From: Oscillospiraceae bacterium
GTDB taxonomy: Bacteria > Bacillota > Clostridia > Oscillospirales > Acutalibacteraceae
DNA length: 64,000 bases
Assembly: GCA_910574935.1 (NCBI GenBank)
Contig: CAJTCU010000008.1
Coordinates: forward strand, 1 to 64,000
Direction of reading: 5' to 3'
Below, piece after piece: positions 32,223 through 41,613 of this stretch. The notes beneath the pieces were generated by a model. The model searched no databases. It was given only the letters and a program-made list of their open reading frames with translations, and was not told the origin of the DNA. Position numbers and translations under genes: made by a program. Every line of letters starts with the position of its first letter. The stretch's first letter is position 1.

Positions 32223-34295
32223 ATGACGGAGAAAATTCTGAACCTGGGCATTGTGGCCCACGCCGACGCGGGCAAGACCACCCTGACCGAGCAGATATTG
32301 TACCGCGCTGGGGCCATCCGCGCGGCGGGCAGCGTGGACCAGGGAACGGCCTCGACGGATGGGATGGCCATTGAGCGCCAGCGGGGCATTTCGGTGCGCA
32401 CGGCCTGCGCCTCTGTGCTGTGGCGGGGCGTCCGGCTGAACCTGATCGATGCCCCCGGCCACGCCGACTTCCTTAGCGAGGTCCAGCGCAGTCTGGCCGT
32501 GCTGGACGCGGCGGTGCTGGTGGTTTCGGCGGTAGAAGGCGTCCAGCCCCAGACCCGCCTGCTGCTGGAGGCCGTCCACCGGGCGCGGCTGCCCTGCTTT
32601 CTGTTCTTCAACAAGCTGGACCGGGCTGGTAGCCATTGGCGCCAGGCCCTGGCCCAGGCGGAGAAGGAGGCGGGCGGAGCCTGCCTGCCCCTGTGCCAGG
32701 TATCGGGAGAAGGGGAGGCGGGCGTGGCGGCCTCTTTTGTGGACGGCGTTTCTCCTGCCTGGGTGGAGCAGGCGGTACTGGCCTGCGGCGACGACCAGCT
32801 TTTAGAGAATTTTTTGGAGGAGGGTGCGCCCAGCGGCCTGGGCGGGGCGTTAAAAGCAAGGATTGCCCAGGGAGAGCTGTACCCGGTCCTGTGCGGGGCC
32901 ACCAAGTTTGGCCTGGGAGTAGACTTGCTGCTGGATGCTTTGGCAGAGCTGCTGCCCCAGCCCGCGCCCCTGGGCGGGGAGCTGTGCGCCCGGGTCTACA
33001 AGGTAGAGCAGGACCCCGCCCTGGGTAAGGCCGCCTATGTGCGGCTGTTTGCCGGGAAGCTGGGCAACCGCCAAGAGGTGACAGTATGCCGCCAGGAAAC
33101 AGAGAGCGGTGAACTTATACAAAAGAAAGAGGAGAATTCCCTGGAAAGGACCGGGCCGGAGGATGATTGTAGTGAAAATAGCCAGAAAGCCCAGCTGAAA
33201 AACTATGGGATGCGTCAAGCGGCCCAGGAAAAAACCACCCGGGTGCGCCGGGTGGAGGGACGGCGGCTGGAGGACGCGGAACGCATTGGCGAAAACCAAA
33301 TTGGCGTGGTGTACGGCTTGGGGTCCGTTCGGGCAGGGGACCTGCTGGGGCGGCCTTTGCCCGGCATGCGGGCTTATCATTTGACCGAGCCCCTGATGCT
33401 CTCTAAGGTAACAGCCCTGGACCCGGCCCAGCAGCCGCTATTAAACGAGGCCCTGCGCCAGCTGGAGGACGAGGACCCCCTGCTGCAATGCAGCTGGAAC
33501 CAGGAAAAGCGAGAGGTATGGGCCCGGCTGACCGGGCGCTTGCAGGTGGAAGTGCTGGAAGCTCTGCTGCGGGAGCGCTGGGGCGTGGACGCAAGCTTTA
33601 GTGAACCCTCGGTGATTTATAAAGAGACCCCGGCGGGGGTGGGAGAGGGGTTTGAGTCTTACACCTGGCCCAAGCCCTGCTGGGCGGAGGTGCGGTTTTT
33701 AGTGGAGCCGCTCCCCAGGGGCAGCGGGTTTCAGTATGAGTGCCGGGTGAGCCCAGGCCGGCTGCCCTACCGGTATCAGGCCCATGTGGAGACAGCGGTG
33801 CCCAGGGCCCTGGAGCAAGGCCTGAAGGGCTGGCAGGTGACGGACCTGAAGGTGACCCTGGTGGACGGCACCCATCATCATGTGCATACCCACCCCCTGG
33901 ACTTTTTTGTGGCCACGCCCATGGGGGTGATGAATGCCCTGCAAAGCTGCGGCACCAAGCTGCTGGAGCCTGTTTTGCGGGCGGAATTTTCCGGGCCGGA
34001 GGACTGCCTGGGAAAGGCCCTGGGGCTAATCTCCAACCGGCGGGCCAGCTTTTCGGCCCCCCAGGTGGAGGCGGGGCGTTTTCGCTTTGAAGCGGAGATA
34101 CCCGCCGCAGAGGCCATGGACCTGCCCGTGGAGTTTGCGGCGGCCACCGGGGGCCGGGGGGTGTACGGCTCGCGCTTTTCTCATTATGCCGACTGCCCGG
34201 ATGGCATGGGCGTGGACCGGGAGCGGATGGGAGTGGACCCCCTAGACCGGCCCAGGTTTATCCTGGCGGCGCGGCAGGCCCTGGCCGGGGAATAG
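32223..34295 (+). CDS. Tet(M)-like translation-factor GTPase (EF-G superfamily)
   Basis: A 690-residue ribosome-binding GTPase resembling tetracycline ribosomal protection proteins. The G domain shows AHADAGKTTLTEQ (G1), GSVDQGTASTDGMAIERQRG (switch I), DAPGHADF (G3) and FFNKLD (G4). Domains II-V follow, including KEPTVIY-like SEPSVIYKE and GWQVTDLKVTL. Two differences stand out. A ~50-residue charged insertion lies in domain II (about residues 300-350, GELIQKKEENSLERTG...). The domain IV loop that contacts the decoding centre in Tet(M), SPVSTPADF, reads HHVHTHPLDF here. It is therefore uncertain that it confers tetracycline resistance; it could be a housekeeping relative. No leader-peptide attenuator of the tet(M) type was seen. 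Confidence 0.85.
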   Translation: MTEKILNLGIVAHADAGKTTLTEQILYRAGAIRAAGSVDQGTASTDGMAIERQRGISVRTACASVLWRGVRLNLIDAPGHADFLSEVQRSLAVLDAAVLVVSAVEGVQPQTRLLLEAVHRARLPCFLFFNKLDRAGSHWRQALAQAEKEAGGACLPLCQVSGEGEAGVAASFVDGVSPAWVEQAVLACGDDQLLENFLEEGAPSGLGGALKARIAQGELYPVLCGATKFGLGVDLLLDALAELLPQPAPLGGELCARVYKVEQDPALGKAAYVRLFAGKLGNRQEVTVCRQETESGELIQKKEENSLERTGPEDDCSENSQKAQLKNYGMRQAAQEKTTRVRRVEGRRLEDAERIGENQIGVVYGLGSVRAGDLLGRPLPGMRAYHLTEPLMLSKVTALDPAQQPLLNEALRQLEDEDPLLQCSWNQEKREVWARLTGRLQVEVLEALLRERWGVDASFSEPSVIYKETPAGVGEGFESYTWPKPCWAEVRFLVEPLPRGSGFQYECRVSPGRLPYRYQAHVETAVPRALEQGLKGWQVTDLKVTLVDGTHHHVHTHPLDFFVATPMGVMNALQSCGTKLLEPVLRAEFSGPEDCLGKALGLISNRRASFSAPQVEAGRFRFEAEIPAAEAMDLPVEFAAATGGRGVYGSRFSHYADCPDGMGVDRERMGVDPLDRPRFILAARQALAGE

Positions 34296-34727
34296 GCGGA
34301 GCAAACGCTTGGCTGGGTCCAGGGCCTTAGAGGGGGCGGCAGACCCTGGAGAGATTCCTATATAATAGATAAAGAAAGCGGGTGGTTTCGGTTAATTTGA
34401 AATAAAAAAAATAATTCCTGCATTCCGGAAAAATGCACAAAAACCCTCACCGTGCCACGCTTTTTACGATGGTATCAATCAAAATGCCCCTTTTGCCGCC
34501 AAGGGTCTTGACAGGACGTTGGTTTGCGGGTATAATATTATACAACATTTAGGGCGGCGTTCAGCCTGATTTGAAAAAAATGCAATTTTACTGGCAGAAA
34601 GTTGCAGCTGGCTTTAAGAACCCCGCGAAAAGGCCCGCTGGCGCGGGCTTTATGAGCTTATTTGGGTTGTTGGCAAGGGGTGGAGCCCCTGCTTTACAGC
34701 ATAGATTAAACTCAGCAGAAAGGACGA
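34296..34727 (+). other. Regulatory gap before the peptide importer operon
   Basis: 432 bp without a gene. It contains the promoter at 34508-34536 and a ~185-base leader. In the leader a GCCCGC-TGGC-GCGGGC hairpin (34633-34648) is flanked by A and T residues and could attenuate transcription. A further TATAAT lies near 34362-34367 without a good -35 box. Confidence 0.45.
34508..34536 (+). promoter_or_regulatory. Strong consensus promoter of the Ami/Opp-type operon
   Basis: A perfect TTGACA (34508-34513) and perfect TATAAT (34531-34536) separated by 17 bases. Confidence 0.85.
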
Positions 34728-37019
34728 ATGAAAACCATGAACAAGACTGCAAAGCGCGTTTTGGCGCTGGTGCTGGCTCTTATGATGATGGTCTCCGTGT
34801 TCGCGGCCTGCGGCAACGACAGCGGAAACTCTTCTACCAGCAGCACCCCGGAATCCTCTACACCCGAAAGCAGCTCAAGTGAGCCTGCCGGCAAGAGCAG
34901 CGAGGTAAGCGGCGAAGAGCCCAGCGACACTGCCTGGGAAGCTCCCCAGCCTCCTGAGGGAGACGACTATGACGCGATTTCTGATTACTACTACGATTAT
35001 ACCCTGGGCGATTTCTGGGCTATCTATCAGAACGCCACCGCCGAGGTGGACAACATGAGCCTGCGCTATGCCCAGGAGGCCATTGCCGAGGCCAAGCTGC
35101 TGGAGAGCGGCATTATGATGCCCACCACCGGTTACGGCGGCAACTACGCCATTAGCCGCGCGGTGCCTGGCTCTTTGACCACTCATGCTTTTGGCAGCGA
35201 CCAGCATCGTTTTCAGTACGCCATTGTGGCGGACAAGCTGGTGAAGAAGGAAGACCGCGACGAGGTTAAGAAAATCCTGAACGAGAACAAGGGCACTGGT
35301 ACTGCCCGCCAGAAGATTCAGGATTACCTCACCGGCGCGGGCTATCAGCTGATGGACAAGTACGTGACCACCTTCAGTGAGCTGCCCTCCACCTGGGACG
35401 TCCATAACTCCAGCTCTGCCTCTGACACAGAGCCTCTGGTCAAGACCATTGACGGCCTGCTGTTCTTTGACTGCGAGGACCGGGAGCTGCCCGCCCTGGC
35501 CGAGAGCTATGAGGTCAGCGAGGACGGCCTGACCTACACCTTCCACATCCGCAAGGGCGTGAAGTGGGTGGACTCTCAGGGCCGCGAGGTGGCCGAAGTG
35601 AAGGCTGACGACTGGGTAGCCGGCTTGCAGCACGCCGCCGACTGTGGCCAGGGCCTGGCCGACCTGTTCATTGGCATTCTGCCCGGCATTGAGGACTACA
35701 TCAACGGCAAAACCAATGACTTCTCTACTGTGGGCATTTCCGCTCCGGACGACTACACGCTGGTGTATACGCTGGAGAAAAAGGCCCCCTTCTTTACCAC
35801 CATGCTGCACTACAGCAATGCCCTGCCCATGTGCCGGTCCTATTATGAGTCTCAGGGCGGCAAGTTTGGCGTCGACTTCGATCCCGAGCCGGACAGCTAT
35901 CAGTACGCTTCTGACCCCGACCATATTCTGTACTGCGGCGCTTTCCTGATTACCAACGCCACTGAGGGCAACTCCATTGACTATAAGCTGAATCCTACCT
36001 ACTGGGACGCTGAGAATGTTACCATCAAAGAGTTTAAGTATATGTATAATGATGGCAGCGATGTGCTGAAGTCCTACAATGATACCCTGGCGGGCACCCA
36101 GACTGGCGCTGGCCTTAACGCTTCCGCTATGGCCCAGGCCAAGCAGGATACCCTGGAGGGTGACGCGGCCACTATTTTTGAGACCTATGGGTATGTGGCG
36201 TACCCCACGGTGACCACCTATGTGAACTTTACCAACGTGAACCGCCAGCGCTTTGGCAACTACACGGATGAGACCAAGGTGGTTTCTTCCCAGAGCGAGG
36301 AGGAGGCAGCCCGGACCCATCTTGCGATCAATAACCGCCACTTCCGCTTGGCTCTGGCTATGGCAGCTGACCGGATTGCCTGGAACGCCCAGAACGTAGG
36401 CGATGACCTGGCCGCTGTGTCTGTGCGCAACAGCTATACCCCCGCCACCTTCTGTGAGCTGGAGGAGGAAGTGACCGTTGATATTAACGGAACACCCACC
36501 ACCTTCCCGGCTGGCACGGATTACGGCGAGATCGTCCAGGCTCAGCTGGACGCCGACGGCATGAAGATTACCGTTTATAAGAAGGATCCCAACGCCGAGA
36601 ACGGCAAGGGCACCGGCGACGGCTTTGACGGCTGGTACAATCCCACTGAGGCGGCCGCCGAGCTGGAACTGGCCATTGCCGAGCTGGAGACCGCAGGCGT
36701 GACCATTGACGAGAACAACCCCATTCAGCTGGACCTGCCCGCTTTTGTGGGCGGCACCGTGTATCTGAACCGCGCCAACGCCTATAAGCAGAGCGTGGAG
36801 GCCAGTCTGGGCGGTAAGGTAACGATTAATATCACAGCTGCCGAGCAGCTAAGTGAGTGGTACGACGCTGTGTACCTCCCGAAGGTCGGTTCTGACATGA
36901 ACTATGACCTGAATGACTTCTCTGGCTGGGGCCCCGACTATCTGGATCCCTGCTCTTACCTGGATACCATGCGGCCCAACTACAACAGCTTCATGACCAG
37001 GACCTTGGGCATCTACTAA
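34728..37019 (+). CDS. oppA: Oligopeptide-binding lipoprotein, AmiA/OppA-like, apparently circularly permuted
   Basis: A 763-residue lipoprotein (lipobox VFAAC, Cys28, then a Ser/Thr/Glu-rich linker) that should capture oligopeptides for the importer encoded downstream. Residues from about 207 to the end match SBP_bac_5/AmiA proteins: IDGLLFFDCEDRELPALAES, GLTYTFHIRKGVKW, DFSTVGISAPDDYTLVYTL and DFSGWGPDYLDPCSYLD. In AmiA the last match is followed by ~140 further residues including a RYxxYAxAxxWLTDSSxxIPTT-like block. Here the protein stops soon after, and the equivalent (RYAQEAIAEAKLLESGIMMP, then SRAVPGS) is found at residues 113-149, before the normal N-terminal lobe. The simplest reading is a circular permutation. 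The ATG at 34728 follows AAAGGA; the ATG at 34737 is possible. Confidence 0.9.
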   Translation: MKTMNKTAKRVLALVLALMMMVSVFAACGNDSGNSSTSSTPESSTPESSSSEPAGKSSEVSGEEPSDTAWEAPQPPEGDDYDAISDYYYDYTLGDFWAIYQNATAEVDNMSLRYAQEAIAEAKLLESGIMMPTTGYGGNYAISRAVPGSLTTHAFGSDQHRFQYAIVADKLVKKEDRDEVKKILNENKGTGTARQKIQDYLTGAGYQLMDKYVTTFSELPSTWDVHNSSSASDTEPLVKTIDGLLFFDCEDRELPALAESYEVSEDGLTYTFHIRKGVKWVDSQGREVAEVKADDWVAGLQHAADCGQGLADLFIGILPGIEDYINGKTNDFSTVGISAPDDYTLVYTLEKKAPFFTTMLHYSNALPMCRSYYESQGGKFGVDFDPEPDSYQYASDPDHILYCGAFLITNATEGNSIDYKLNPTYWDAENVTIKEFKYMYNDGSDVLKSYNDTLAGTQTGAGLNASAMAQAKQDTLEGDAATIFETYGYVAYPTVTTYVNFTNVNRQRFGNYTDETKVVSSQSEEEAARTHLAINNRHFRLALAMAADRIAWNAQNVGDDLAAVSVRNSYTPATFCELEEEVTVDINGTPTTFPAGTDYGEIVQAQLDADGMKITVYKKDPNAENGKGTGDGFDGWYNPTEAAAELELAIAELETAGVTIDENNPIQLDLPAFVGGTVYLNRANAYKQSVEASLGGKVTINITAAEQLSEWYDAVYLPKVGSDMNYDLNDFSGWGPDYLDPCSYLDTMRPNYNSFMTRTLGIY

Positions 37020-37024
37020 GACGA

Positions 37025-37070
37025 GTTTTCAGTCTGAAAACAGTCCTCATGAAACAGACACTGTTTCATG
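37025..37070 (+). other. Two hairpins just after the binding-protein stop codon
   Basis: GTTTTCAG/CTGAAAAC (37025-37041) and CATGAAACAG/CTGTTTCATG (37048-37070, 3-base loop) follow the stop codon. Neither has a T run, so they probably protect the upstream message from decay rather than terminate. Confidence 0.55.
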
Positions 37071-37143
37071 ATAGAGATTGTCTGCAAAAAGAAGCCGCAT
37101 ACCGCGGCGGAGCATAACAGTTATCCTGGCGGGTAGCTGTCAA

Positions 37144-37206
37144 AATAGAGATGGGCTGGGGCCGGTGGGTTCCATGCCCAATCTCTATATGTTGGTTTTT
37201 TCCATT
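37144..37206 (+). terminator. Probable partial terminator between binding-protein and permease genes
   Basis: ATAGAGATGGGC pairs with GCCCAATCTCTAT with a one-base bulge, followed by a T-rich stretch (GGTTTTTTCC). It would let the binding protein be made in excess over the membrane components, as is common in such operons. Confidence 0.55.
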
Positions 37207-37281
37207 TTATCCTTTCTTGGTTCATTTTTGGCAGAAAGTGAAGCGCATGTTGCATGAAACTATAGAGAAGTAGATGATATT

Positions 37282-38856
37282 ATGACAAAATATATATTGA
37301 AACGCCTCATTCATGGCCTGCTGTCCATTGTGGTGGTAGTGGGCATTGTGATGGTGCTGGTCTATACGGCGCTGAACCGGCAGTTAATTTTTGCCGCGGA
37401 CCAGAACTACACAAAACTGCAAAATAACGCCCAGACGGTGTATACCTACCGAAAATGGCAGGAATACGGCTATTTGGACTACGTCACCTACGCCGATTAC
37501 CTGACGGACCAGGTTCACCAGGGCAAAATGACCCCCGAAGAGCGGGAAGAGGCCATAGGCTTTGGCCGCAAGCCCGAGGACGACAGCGAGGTAGTGGCCA
37601 AGTACGTAAAGCAGTTTACCGAAGAGTACGAGAAAAAGGGCTTTACCGTGCAGCGGCTAAACGCCAAGGTCTCCCGGCGGAAGGTGGCCAGCGGCGGCGG
37701 CCAGCAGCTGTTTGCCCACCGGGACCGGCCCCTTATTTACCGGCTGATCTCTTACTTTGCCAGCATCCTTACAGTGGACAATATCCACTATGTGGACGAG
37801 GATATTGACATTGGGCCCCGGGGCCTGACCTTTACCTGGCACGACCCGGTGTACGGGAGCGAGAAGTTCTCGCCGGCCATTATTGGCAACGGCAGCCAGC
37901 ACAAGTACCTGCTCTATTTTGACAACCACTTCCCCTTTGTGCACCAGAATCTTTTGACCATCACCCTGGGTAAGTCCTACGCGGTAAACTACGGTGTGGA
38001 TGTTTTGCAGACCATGACCGTTACCCAGGGCGCTTACGTAATGAGCCCCACCATCTACCCCACGGGTTTGCGGGAGGACAGCGCCGATGACCTGCACACC
38101 GCGACCTATATGGAGAACTCTCGAGAGGCTACGCCTGTAACAGAAGCCCGGTATACCGACGACTATACCGTGGTAGTGAACGAGCGCAGCGGTAAATCGA
38201 AGATGGGATACTCCTTCTCCATTGGCATTTTGGCCACCTTAATGGCCTATGTGCTGGGCGTACCCTTAGGCATCTTTATGGCCCGGCATAAGGATGGCAT
38301 AGTAGACAAGCTGGGTACCGTGTATATTGTTTTTATTATCGCGGTGCCTTCCCTGGCCTATATCTTTATGTTCAAGGCCATTGGCGGCTCCTTTGGCCTG
38401 CCCACCACCTTTGACGTAACCATTAACAGTAAGCTGATGTATGTGCTGCCCATTGTCTCTTTGGCCCTGCCCTCTGTGGCCAATCTGATGAAGTGGCTGC
38501 GGCGCTATATGGTGGACCAGATGAACTCGGACTATGTGAAATTTGCCCGGTCCGGCGGCCTCTCTGAGAATGAAATCTTCTTTAAGCACATCTTTAAAAA
38601 CGCCGCCATTCCCATTGTCCACGGCATTCCGGGCAGCGTGCTCTTTGCGCTGACCGGCGCGATTATCACAGAGCGGGTTTATGTGGTGCCTGGCACCGGC
38701 AACCTGCTCACCTATGCCATTAATCAGTACGACAATGGCGTGATAGTGGGCGTGACCCTATTCTATGCGCTGTTATCCGTACTGTCTATTATTCTGGGAG
38801 ATGTGCTGATGGCTATGGTGGACCCGAGAATTTCGTTCTCCAGCGAGAGCAGGTAA
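37282..38856 (+). CDS. oppB: Oligopeptide ABC transporter permease, AmiC/OppB-like with large ectodomain
   Basis: First membrane subunit of the peptide importer, 524 residues. TM1 is at about 9-30. It is followed by a ~278-residue extracellular domain (31-308), then TM2 at about 310-333 and further helices. Ordinary OppB proteins are near 310 residues; streptococcal AmiC (about 500) has a comparable large external domain, so this is an AmiC-type subunit. The cytoplasmic coupling loop near NSDYVKFARSGGLSENEIFF contacts the ATPase. The C-terminus ends VDPRISFSSESR. It lies 17 bases before the second permease gene. Confidence 0.92.
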   Translation: MTKYILKRLIHGLLSIVVVVGIVMVLVYTALNRQLIFAADQNYTKLQNNAQTVYTYRKWQEYGYLDYVTYADYLTDQVHQGKMTPEEREEAIGFGRKPEDDSEVVAKYVKQFTEEYEKKGFTVQRLNAKVSRRKVASGGGQQLFAHRDRPLIYRLISYFASILTVDNIHYVDEDIDIGPRGLTFTWHDPVYGSEKFSPAIIGNGSQHKYLLYFDNHFPFVHQNLLTITLGKSYAVNYGVDVLQTMTVTQGAYVMSPTIYPTGLREDSADDLHTATYMENSREATPVTEARYTDDYTVVVNERSGKSKMGYSFSIGILATLMAYVLGVPLGIFMARHKDGIVDKLGTVYIVFIIAVPSLAYIFMFKAIGGSFGLPTTFDVTINSKLMYVLPIVSLALPSVANLMKWLRRYMVDQMNSDYVKFARSGGLSENEIFFKHIFKNAAIPIVHGIPGSVLFALTGAIITERVYVVPGTGNLLTYAINQYDNGVIVGVTLFYALLSVLSIILGDVLMAMVDPRISFSSESR

Positions 38857-38873
38857 GGAAGGGGAATTTATAG

Positions 38874-39851
38874 ATGACAAAAGAATTGAAAAACCTAAAG
38901 GAGCTGGGCCTGCCCGAAGAGGAGCTGTTCTCCTTTGTGACACATAATGACACAGAAGCGGAGAAAATCACCGCGCCCCGGTACTCTTACTGGCACTCGG
39001 TATTTCGGGTATTCTTTAAGAATAAACTGAATCTCATTATTTTGGCGCTTTTAGTGGTTATCATTATTTTCGCCTATGTATATCCGTCAATGATTGAATA
39101 CGACCGTTTCGCAAACCTGACAGACTCCAGCGCCAAGCACCTGACGCCTTTGAAAGCTATGGAGAAGTTCGGGTATAACCTCCACTGGATTCTGGGCGCC
39201 GGCGCCCAGGGCGAACCCACCTTTGACGCCATGTGGGTGGGCTCCAAGATCTCCATCTCCCTGGCGCTGATCTGCGCTTTGATCAACATGTCCATCGGCG
39301 TGGTGCTGGGGGCCCTGTGGGGCTTCTCCAAAAAGGTGGACATGATCATGATGGAGGTCTACAACATCGTGGCCAATGTACCCTATATCCTGCTGATTGC
39401 CGTGCTGGTAATGACCCTTTCCGCCAGTTTTTGGACCATGGTCTTCGCCATGACGGTCACCGGCTGGCTGGGCATTGCCTACGCCATACGCATCCAGGTA
39501 ATTATTATTCGAGACCGGGAATATAACCTGGCCTCACGCTGCCTGGGCACCTCTCTATTCCGCATTGCTATTAAGAATATTCTGCCTTTTATGACTTCCA
39601 TTATCGTGACCATGGCCGCCACGGAGATCCCCTCTTACATTTCCTACGAGGTGTTCCTTAGCTATATCGGCATCGGCCTCTCGGATATGTCACTGGGCAA
39701 GCTGATCTTTGAGGCGGAGCCCGCCATGCTCACCAGCGGCTGGCAGTTTGAGTTCTGGAGCCCCGTGGTGCTGGCCTCTATCATTACCGTGGTGCTGTAC
39801 GTGGCTGGCCAAAACCTGGGCGACGCTTCCGACCCCAGGACCCATATGTAA
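38874..39851 (+). CDS. oppC: Oligopeptide ABC transporter permease, AmiD/OppC-like
   Basis: Second membrane subunit, 325 residues. A cytoplasmic N-terminus (LPEEELFSFVTHNDTEAEKI) precedes six helices. The coupling loop is REYNLASRCLGTSLFRIAIKN-like, close to the OppC pattern, and the C-terminus DASDPRTHM matches the NDALDPR-type end of this family. Genes are tightly packed: 17 bases after the AmiC-type permease and 12 bases before the ATPase gene. Residues 60-110 between TM1 and TM2 form a modest external loop. Confidence 0.92.
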   Translation: MTKELKNLKELGLPEEELFSFVTHNDTEAEKITAPRYSYWHSVFRVFFKNKLNLIILALLVVIIIFAYVYPSMIEYDRFANLTDSSAKHLTPLKAMEKFGYNLHWILGAGAQGEPTFDAMWVGSKISISLALICALINMSIGVVLGALWGFSKKVDMIMMEVYNIVANVPYILLIAVLVMTLSASFWTMVFAMTVTGWLGIAYAIRIQVIIIRDREYNLASRCLGTSLFRIAIKNILPFMTSIIVTMAATEIPSYISYEVFLSYIGIGLSDMSLGKLIFEAEPAMLTSGWQFEFWSPVVLASIITVVLYVAGQNLGDASDPRTHM

Positions 39852-39863
39852 GGAGGCGCCCCC

Positions 39864-41600
39864 ATGGAACAGAAAAAAGTATTGCTTTCGATTAAGGACC
39901 TAGAGGTCAAGTTCCGGGTGCGCGGACGCATCCTTACCGCCATTCGGGGAATTTCCCTGGATATTTACGAAAACGAGTCCATTGCCATTGTGGGCGAGTC
40001 TGGCTCCGGCAAGTCGGTGTTTACCAAGACCTTTGCCGGTATGCTGGATTCCAACGGCCTTATTGACCGGGGCAGTATTATTTTTAACGACGAGGAGCTG
40101 GCGGATACCCACGTAAAGCTGGCGGGCGCGGCCAGGAGTATCCTTGTTAAAGTGAAGAAAAAGCTGGATGAGTATTCCAAGCTGGAGCCCGGCGCAGCCA
40201 CTTTCCGGAAGATTGTGGAGCTGGAAAGTGAGCGCCGGCAGAAAATGGCTCTTCCCCCCCAGGAAGAGCAGGCCCACCAGGAGCGCCTGGAAGACCTGCG
40301 CTACCGGCGCGCCGAGGCCTTTAACCTGCGCCAGACCCTGAATGCCAAAGAGGACCAGGCCCGCTATAAAGAACTGGGCATGGAGATCAAGGGAATGGAT
40401 AACGAGCTAAAGCGCCTGGAGGAGGAGTATCAGGGAAAGATAAAGGCCAGCGCCGCCGCTGTGAAGAACAACGCCGCGTATAATGCCGCATACAACAAAC
40501 GCATGGAAGAGCTGAAAGCCCAGTATGCCAAAGAGACCGCCGCCGGGCCCAGCGCCGCTGCCCAAAAGCGCAACGAAGTGCTGGCCAAGGAGGTCTACCT
40601 TTCTGTGGGCCGCTATCCTTTCCACAAGCGGATGCAGCTGATTCACGGACTTTTAGGAGAGATCAAAAAGGCCATGGAGCTGGGCGTGGACCCTATGAGC
40701 GACGAAGTGTTTGCCAAAGTGGTGTTCCGGGTACGATACCTGGATGAAACCGCCGATACCCTGCATGGCACCTGCACCCTGGACCTGGCCAATGTTAAGT
40801 TTAGCAAGGACTGGGGGCAGATTCGCGGCCGGCGTATTGCCACAGTGTTCCAGGACCCCATGACCTCCCTGAACCCCATTATCACCATTGGCAAGCAGAT
40901 TACCAGTATCATTTTAAAGCACCAGAATTGCTCCGAGGTAGAGGCCCGCGCCCGTGCCATTGAGCTGATGCACAAGGTGGGGATTCCCAACCCCGAAGCC
41001 CGGTTTGACGACTACCCCTTCCAGTACTCCGGCGGTATGCGCCAGCGCATTGTAATTGCCATTGCCCTTTCCTGCCAGCCGAAAATTCTGATCTGTGACG
41101 AGCCCACCACGGCCCTGGACGTGACCATACAGGCCCAGATCATCAAGCTTTTGAAGGATCTGCAAAAGGAGTTCAACTATACCATTGTGTTCATCACCCA
41201 CGACCTGGGCGTGGTGGCCAACGTGGCCGACCGGGTGGCGGTGCTGTACGCTGGCCAGGTGGTGGAGCTGGGCCAGGTGGAGGAGGTATTCTATGATCCC
41301 CGCCACCCCTATACCTGGGCGCTGCTTTCCAGCCTGCCCCAGCTGGCCCAGCGGAACACCAAGCTATATTCTATCACCGGCACGCCCCCTTCGCTGTATA
41401 ACCAGATTGTGGGCGACCCCTTCGCCCCGCGGAATCCCTATTGCCTCAAGCTGGACACCCTGATGGAGCCCCCCATGTTCCCGGTAACAGAGACCCACTC
41501 TGCCAAAACCTGGCTGCTGGACCCCCGGGCGCCCAAGATTGAAAAGCCGGAGGCAATACAGGATATTCACGAAAAGCTGATGAAAGCTTTCAATATATAG
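39864..41600 (+). CDS. oppD: Oligopeptide ABC transporter ATPase, AmiE/OppD-like with a ~220-residue insertion
   Basis: One of the two ATPases powering peptide import. Visible elements are Walker A GESGSGKS (44-51), Q-loop [10 protein letters not shown] (from 329), signature YSGGMRQR (388-395), Walker B ILICDEP (408-414), H-loop His446 and the OppD tail ([21 protein letters not shown], ending LMKAFNI). The core reads like streptococcal AmiE (about 355 residues), but between [16 protein letters not shown] and [16 protein letters not shown] an insertion spans about 84-305. It is rich in Lys, Glu, Arg, Gln and Ala, with heptad-like leucines, and is predicted coiled coil, ending near a [13 protein letters not shown] segment. 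AAGGAGG precedes the ATG. Confidence 0.92.
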   Translation: MEQKKVLLSIKDLEVKFRVRGRILTAIRGISLDIYENESIAIVGESGSGKSVFTKTFAGMLDSNGLIDRGSIIFNDEELADTHVKLAGAARSILVKVKKKLDEYSKLEPGAATFRKIVELESERRQKMALPPQEEQAHQERLEDLRYRRAEAFNLRQTLNAKEDQARYKELGMEIKGMDNELKRLEEEYQGKIKASAAAVKNNAAYNAAYNKRMEELKAQYAKETAAGPSAAAQKRNEVLAKEVYLSVGRYPFHKRMQLIHGLLGEIKKAMELGVDPMSDEVFAKVVFRVRYLDETADTLHGTCTLDLANVKFSKDWGQIRGRRIATVFQDPMTSLNPIITIGKQITSIILKHQNCSEVEARARAIELMHKVGIPNPEARFDDYPFQYSGGMRQRIVIAIALSCQPKILICDEPTTALDVTIQAQIIKLLKDLQKEFNYTIVFITHDLGVVANVADRVAVLYAGQVVELGQVEEVFYDPRHPYTWALLSSLPQLAQRNTKLYSITGTPPSLYNQIVGDPFAPRNPYCLKLDTLMEPPMFPVTETHSAKTWLLDPRAPKIEKPEAIQDIHEKLMKAFNI

Positions 41601-41613
41601 AGGAGGGCCTGGC

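Noticed and set aside
34875-36341. 488-codon minus-strand frame opposite the peptide-binding protein gene
   Set aside because: Same shadow effect; the plus strand has lipobox, promoter and family motifs.
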